Assembly (NCBI RefSeq): GCF_000485595.1
Contig: NW_014577543.1
Span: forward strand, 162,369 to 184,249
Length of the DNA stretch: 21,881 nt
Source: Priapulus caudatus
Taxonomy: Eukaryota > Priapulida > Priapulimorpha > Priapulimorphida > Priapulidae
Direction: 5' to 3'
Within the stretch, counting starts at the first letter, position 1, and each line of letters opens with the position of its first letter. A program made the translations under genes and the position numbers. Shown here piece after piece: positions 18,520-21,881 of the stretch. The notes beneath the pieces are model-generated. The model ran no database searches. It was not told the origin of the DNA and saw nothing but the letters and a program-made list of their open reading frames with translations.

Positions 18520-18638
18520 CTGGAAACCAACTTAGCGTGCGCAGCGAGGCCGAAGAGGCTCAAGGCATTTCTGCCTGTCCCAGCACGTCTGATGCTCTTG
18601 TTCACTGGCTCTACAATGTCGAAATGGGTGTTGACCAT
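18520..18638 (-). CDS. Exon-like minus-strand ORF, unidentified
   Basis: On the minus strand ATG at 18638 opens MVNTHFDIVEPVNKSIRRAG, then TGRNALSLFGLAAHAKLVS. Codons are regular and G/C-ending, and a possible donor (TCCAG|GTTTGG) follows at 18519. Beyond that the frame becomes Cys/His/aromatic-rich and looks intronic until its stop at 18417. The frame is also open upstream of the ATG for 12 codons to a TGA. The protein family is not recognised. Confidence 0.3.
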
Positions 18639-18660
18639 GAGCGTAGATAGGAACAGCGAA

Positions 18661-19790
18661 GCAGGCAGGCAGCCTCAATCAGGATGGGGCAGGAAGGCCA
18701 GGAAGAGCTTCACGTGCCGTTAAAATGCCTACACACTCACACATTGCGGACGGTACGAACACGGTGGTGTGTGTGTGAAAGGGAGGGGGGCACGAAATAC
18801 AACTGGGGGTTTACATTTTTTAATGAGAGAAGCGGAGGAGAAGTGCGCGTATAATCGGGCATCCAATTCATCGGCGTGCGATCGCCCTGGCTGTCCTGGC
18901 AGCCAAATGAATCGTCGTTGCTTGTTTCTTGTCAGTTGAACGCATTTTGAAAATCTGGCGCAGATATGCGCTGAGCAGCCATTTATTCGAAAACAGTCTC
19001 AGAGTATGAAATCAAACCCTCCACCCATGTCCTCGAGCTAGCGGTAATGTTGGGCAGCAGCATACTACAACGCCAGCACCTGTACAGTCCCTTGCCAAAA
19101 CATGCCCACAACAGTGACAGCAAACTCCTCCAATTCTACTCCCTAATAAGAAACACGTGAATAGCTAAGTACCTTGTCCTTCAACAAAACACACACCTTC
19201 GGGTTACTCCGAAATCATTGCTCCTATTTAGTTTAACAGCCCCGAGAGCAATTATATATATCATTAATATATATATATATTGTTAGAAGGGGTTAAAACA
19301 TGCAACTGCCAGAAAAAGGAAAAACAAGCAGCGATTTCCGATATGCGGTAGAGACTCGTTGGGAGCAATTATGCTAAAGGAGGTGGAGAGGGATGATTCT
19401 GTTCCCCCGGGCCGGCTCTCTCGCATGGTCAAAAATCCATCTGTAAGCACAACCCCGAGATACTACAAACCAAACATTGCTAGATAAACAGACAGAAACA
19501 TGTTAATGACTAATCAGTGCAAATGGAATATGGATGTGGGCTATTCCTACACGCAAATGGGGATCTGCGTCGCTCGCGACTTCTCCCCCACTTCCACATT
19601 GTGCCCACACCAACATGTTGCGCAGTCACAGTGCCAACAGCAGTGCCATGTTCCAACACAGAAGCTCGAAGCAGCAACAGTGTAAGCAGGCAAGTGCCAA
19701 AGCCACTATACATCTGTTTCGTTGTTCCCCAGGCTCAAAAATTATTTCCCCAACTCATTGACATTTAATTGACCAGATTAAAGAAATACC
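18661..19790. other. Non-coding stretch with a small TA repeat
   Basis: There is a (TA)n patch at about 19250-19280. Three overlapping short ORFs on both strands around 19500-19770 are unsupported. Confidence 0.4.
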
Positions 19791-19890
19791 CTGACCATCC
19801 GAAATGCGCATTGTGCATACTGTTGTCTCGTACGGCTGTCGTTGAATATGGGAGCATCTTTCATATTGCAATTCTGGGAGGAGAGGCAAG

Positions 19891-20212
19891 TCAATATGAA
19901 TCGCCTGCAGCAGGCGAGTGCTGCACGCGGTTCCTCCCAGCACGTGCTTGCGCTAAGCTAGTGAGGCTGTTAGGACGCCGTGCCAAAACCGCACCTGCGT
20001 CCCTGCAGTGCCGTCCTGCCATCACACCCACGATTTGTTCTGAGTCGACTCGGGCAACAGCAATGCTGGCGCTAGGTAGGCTTTCCCAGCCCCGCAGCGA
20101 CCGCAGAGGAGGAAGACTGCGGCGATGCACCATGGAACCAGGCGTGATAAAGAGGCGAGATCTCAGCAGTTTTCGGTGGTTGACGATTGATATCGTATAC
20201 ACTTCAGCTTAG
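19891..20212. other. GC-rich block with long overlapping ORFs on both strands
   Basis: A plus ORF (19769-20212) and a minus ORF (19891-20202) overlap. The minus frame from the ATG at 20133 (MVHRRSLPPLRSLRGWESLP) has a good initiation context and balanced codons. The plus frame is richer in Arg/Cys. Neither has a recognised domain. The block is GC- and CpG-rich compared with the AT-rich DNA on either side, so it may be a 5' exon or promoter-proximal region. Confidence 0.25.
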
Positions 20213-20380
20213 CATTGCCCGTTCTCCGATTTTTCATCTCAACAACTGCAGTGAACCGATTTTATGTTTTTTTTTATAATCTATTTCATCCCTATGGATG
20301 CCAAAAATAACACGTGCGCACAGTGAGGCTTGTGTGCAAGTGTATTGTTTAAAAATCATGAAGCAAAATCGGTCCAACAG

Positions 20381-20638
20381 CCAGGGGGGCAGGGCGTGCT
20401 GGAGCATGCTTTCCCCCACTACAAGGCTGAATACATCCGGTTCCGGTCCGCATACTGACAAATGTATCGCCCCACGGTTCGCCTCGAGACCGGAGAGAAG
20501 CTGTTGGACGGGTGGGAGGGTGCTGGAAGGTGGAGGTACGTTGCGCTGACCGTCAAGCTGCACTCCACCACCGCCTTTGCCGCACCCGCGACGACGGCCG
20601 TGCTCTCGCGCCTGTCCGCGCCATCACCTGTGACGTGA
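20381..20638 (+). CDS. Exon-like frame with one internal TGA, unidentified
   Basis: After an AG (ccaacag|cca) the frame reads PGGQGVLEHAFPHYKAEYIR, then FRSAY, TGA at 20456-20458, QMYRPTVRLETGEKLL, DGWEGAGRWRYVALTVKLHS and on to TGA at 20636-20638. Composition on both sides of the internal TGA is protein-like and in the same frame. A donor-like GAG|gtacgt occurs at 20533. It could be a decayed exon, or two unrelated short stretches. I do not recognise the family. The tract feeding the acceptor is not pyrimidine-rich. Confidence 0.25.
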
Positions 20639-20759
20639 GCGTGACGACGACGCCACCTGCCCAGGACCGTCGTCGTCGAACACGAATCGTGAAAGCCAGC
20701 GCGGCGAGGCATAACCTTCACCTCGTACTTTCTCCGTGAGGCCTGCGCGCAATCAAAGA

Positions 20760-21428
20760 CGGCGTTACGGCGCAGTGAAAAACTCAAGACAGTCATTGTG
20801 TGCGGGTGACATCAAGACAGTTATCACGCCAGGAGTGTATAATATAGATATCATCTCCTAACACATATAATAATATATGTAGAATCTATATTTTGTACAC
20901 TTCTGGTTACCTGCCGTGCAACAACACACATTAGGCATAATGTAATCACACGGCGTTACCCACTATCCAATTACTGCAGCATTACAGGCAGTGCAATCAC
21001 TTGCAACATCAGACACAGCCATTGCGATCAGATCACAAACCATGCAAACACAGCGGCTACAAGCTGGTGCAGCGAATGCAGCACTGCTCCTTGGCAATGT
21101 TGAATCTAAAACGGCTATGGAACGAAGAGGACCCATCTGCAGTTGTGGCTGTAACAGTTCTTAAATCCAGTTTTATGTATATAATAATTAATTGTATCAT
21201 GTAATGTATATATAGTTTCCGTAATATGCAATTGAGGTTGCGGTGCCAACGTTGAACTGTTATAAAACTACATCACATAAAACTTTTCATTATCTGATGT
21301 TAATAATTACATTTCCATCTACAGTGTATGCGTGCGTGCCTCACTAGCCCTATAACTTCACCTCGTCGACACTGTCGACTAACACGGCGCAGCACATGAT
21401 GAAAAGTTTTGATCAGGCTTTTCGATGA
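20760..21428. other. Non-coding stretch with a small inverted repeat
   Basis: The perfect 12-bp pair aaaacttttcat (21279-21290) and atgaaaagtttt (21399-21410) extends imperfectly to about 21 bp. Otherwise AT-rich and featureless. Confidence 0.4.
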
Positions 21429-21614
21429 ATGACAACAAAGCGCAAATTACCACACAGAAGGACGATCGTCGCGATGATAAGTAATCGCTTAGAAACAGTG
21501 ATTAGTAATATGAACGTACAGCAAGCTGCTTTTGTGCAGGATTTTCAACGATGCGACTCGAGAAAGTGCGCGTGGGCTTTGTCCCTAGAACAGGTACAGC
21601 TCGACACGCACTAA
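21429..21614 (+). CDS. 61-codon ORF containing a possible 54-bp exon
   Basis: The ORF starts MTTKRKLPHRRTIVAMISNR. Within it, bases 21540-21593 are bounded by tttgtgcag and CAG|gtacag and encode exactly 18 codons (DFQRCDSRKCAWALSLEQ). No family is recognised. A chance arrangement cannot be excluded. Confidence 0.2.
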   Translation: MTTKRKLPHRRTIVAMISNRLETVISNMNVQQAAFVQDFQRCDSRKCAWALSLEQVQLDTH

Positions 21615-21881
21615 CCTATGCCAGTCAACAGTCCCGGCTTGCAGAATGCCCACTCTCAACTCCCTTTGCGCCCGTCTCCTGTTCTTCTCCGCACTGACAA
21701 TACATATCTAAATACCCCAATATGCATGCTCCTACTCAATAATTACAGTTGGCTAGTAAACAAACGTGGCAGACGCTATTGAGTTTGTCACATAGAACAG
21801 TAAAGCAAGTTCCCTCGAATTACATCATTGTTATGCTCGTTGACAACTATCTCATGTATGTTATCCAGTTCTATAGTTGTA

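Noticed and set aside
1-21881. tRNA, rRNA, riboswitch or bacterial operon signals
   Set aside because: No cloverleaf, rRNA-like block, Shine-Dalgarno-spaced gene series or operon structure was seen. Splice sites and domain content are eukaryotic.

Overview
The window is eukaryotic nuclear DNA, most likely from an invertebrate metazoan. Introns have canonical GT/AG ends, several short terminal-inverted-repeat elements (MITE-like) are present, and AT-rich introns alternate with GC-richer exons. The only gene I identify with confidence is a partial HD-PTP/PTPN23 orthologue (a Bro1 / V-domain ESCRT accessory protein with a C-terminal tyrosine phosphatase-like domain) on the + strand. I cannot name the species. 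The density of small inverted-repeat elements fits a marine invertebrate such as a sponge, cnidarian or mollusc, but that is a guess.

Layout. 1-2190: upstream intron or flank with no exon I can find. It holds a G-rich tract, a short 20-bp tandem repeat, two MITE-like elements (1028-1264, and 1733-1942 with a telomere-like core) and a (TA)n tract. 2191-5610: five PTPN23 exons (2191-2258, 2750-2886, 3599-3690, 4921-5125, 5453-5610). Their phases join consistently and they encode the elongated central V domain, apart from one apparent 1-nt deletion in the first. Three more MITE-like elements lie in the introns. 5587-5886: a clean 38-bp tandem array that repeats the 3' end of the last exon together with its 5' splice site about eight times. 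It decays abruptly at 5887 into an indel-riddled continuation to about 7350.

7350-11000: mostly unrecognised sequence. It includes an ORF at 8856-8999, a stop-to-stop ORF at 9657-9941 that faintly resembles the end of an SGNH-type hydrolase, and two diverged direct repeats. 11020-14975: a roughly 3.9-kb imperfect palindrome centred near 12.97-13.01 kb. 15096-16770: a short ATG-initiated ORF that runs into about 30 noisy copies of a 48-bp repeat, a unit length that keeps a reading frame open. 16.8-21.9 kb: largely non-coding, with a few low-confidence exon-like ORFs (18520-18638 minus, 19.9-20.2 kb, 20381-20638 plus, 21429-21614 plus).

The expected downstream PTPN23 exons (rest of the V domain, proline-rich linker, phosphatase-like domain) are not recognisable in the 16 kb after the array. 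Together with the base-level noise of both tandem arrays and the foldback, this suggests that the middle of the window comes from poorly corrected long-read sequence, and that the locus may be mis-joined or gap-filled. The arrays themselves are probably real. Their copy number, and everything between about 5.9 and 16.8 kb, should be treated with caution.
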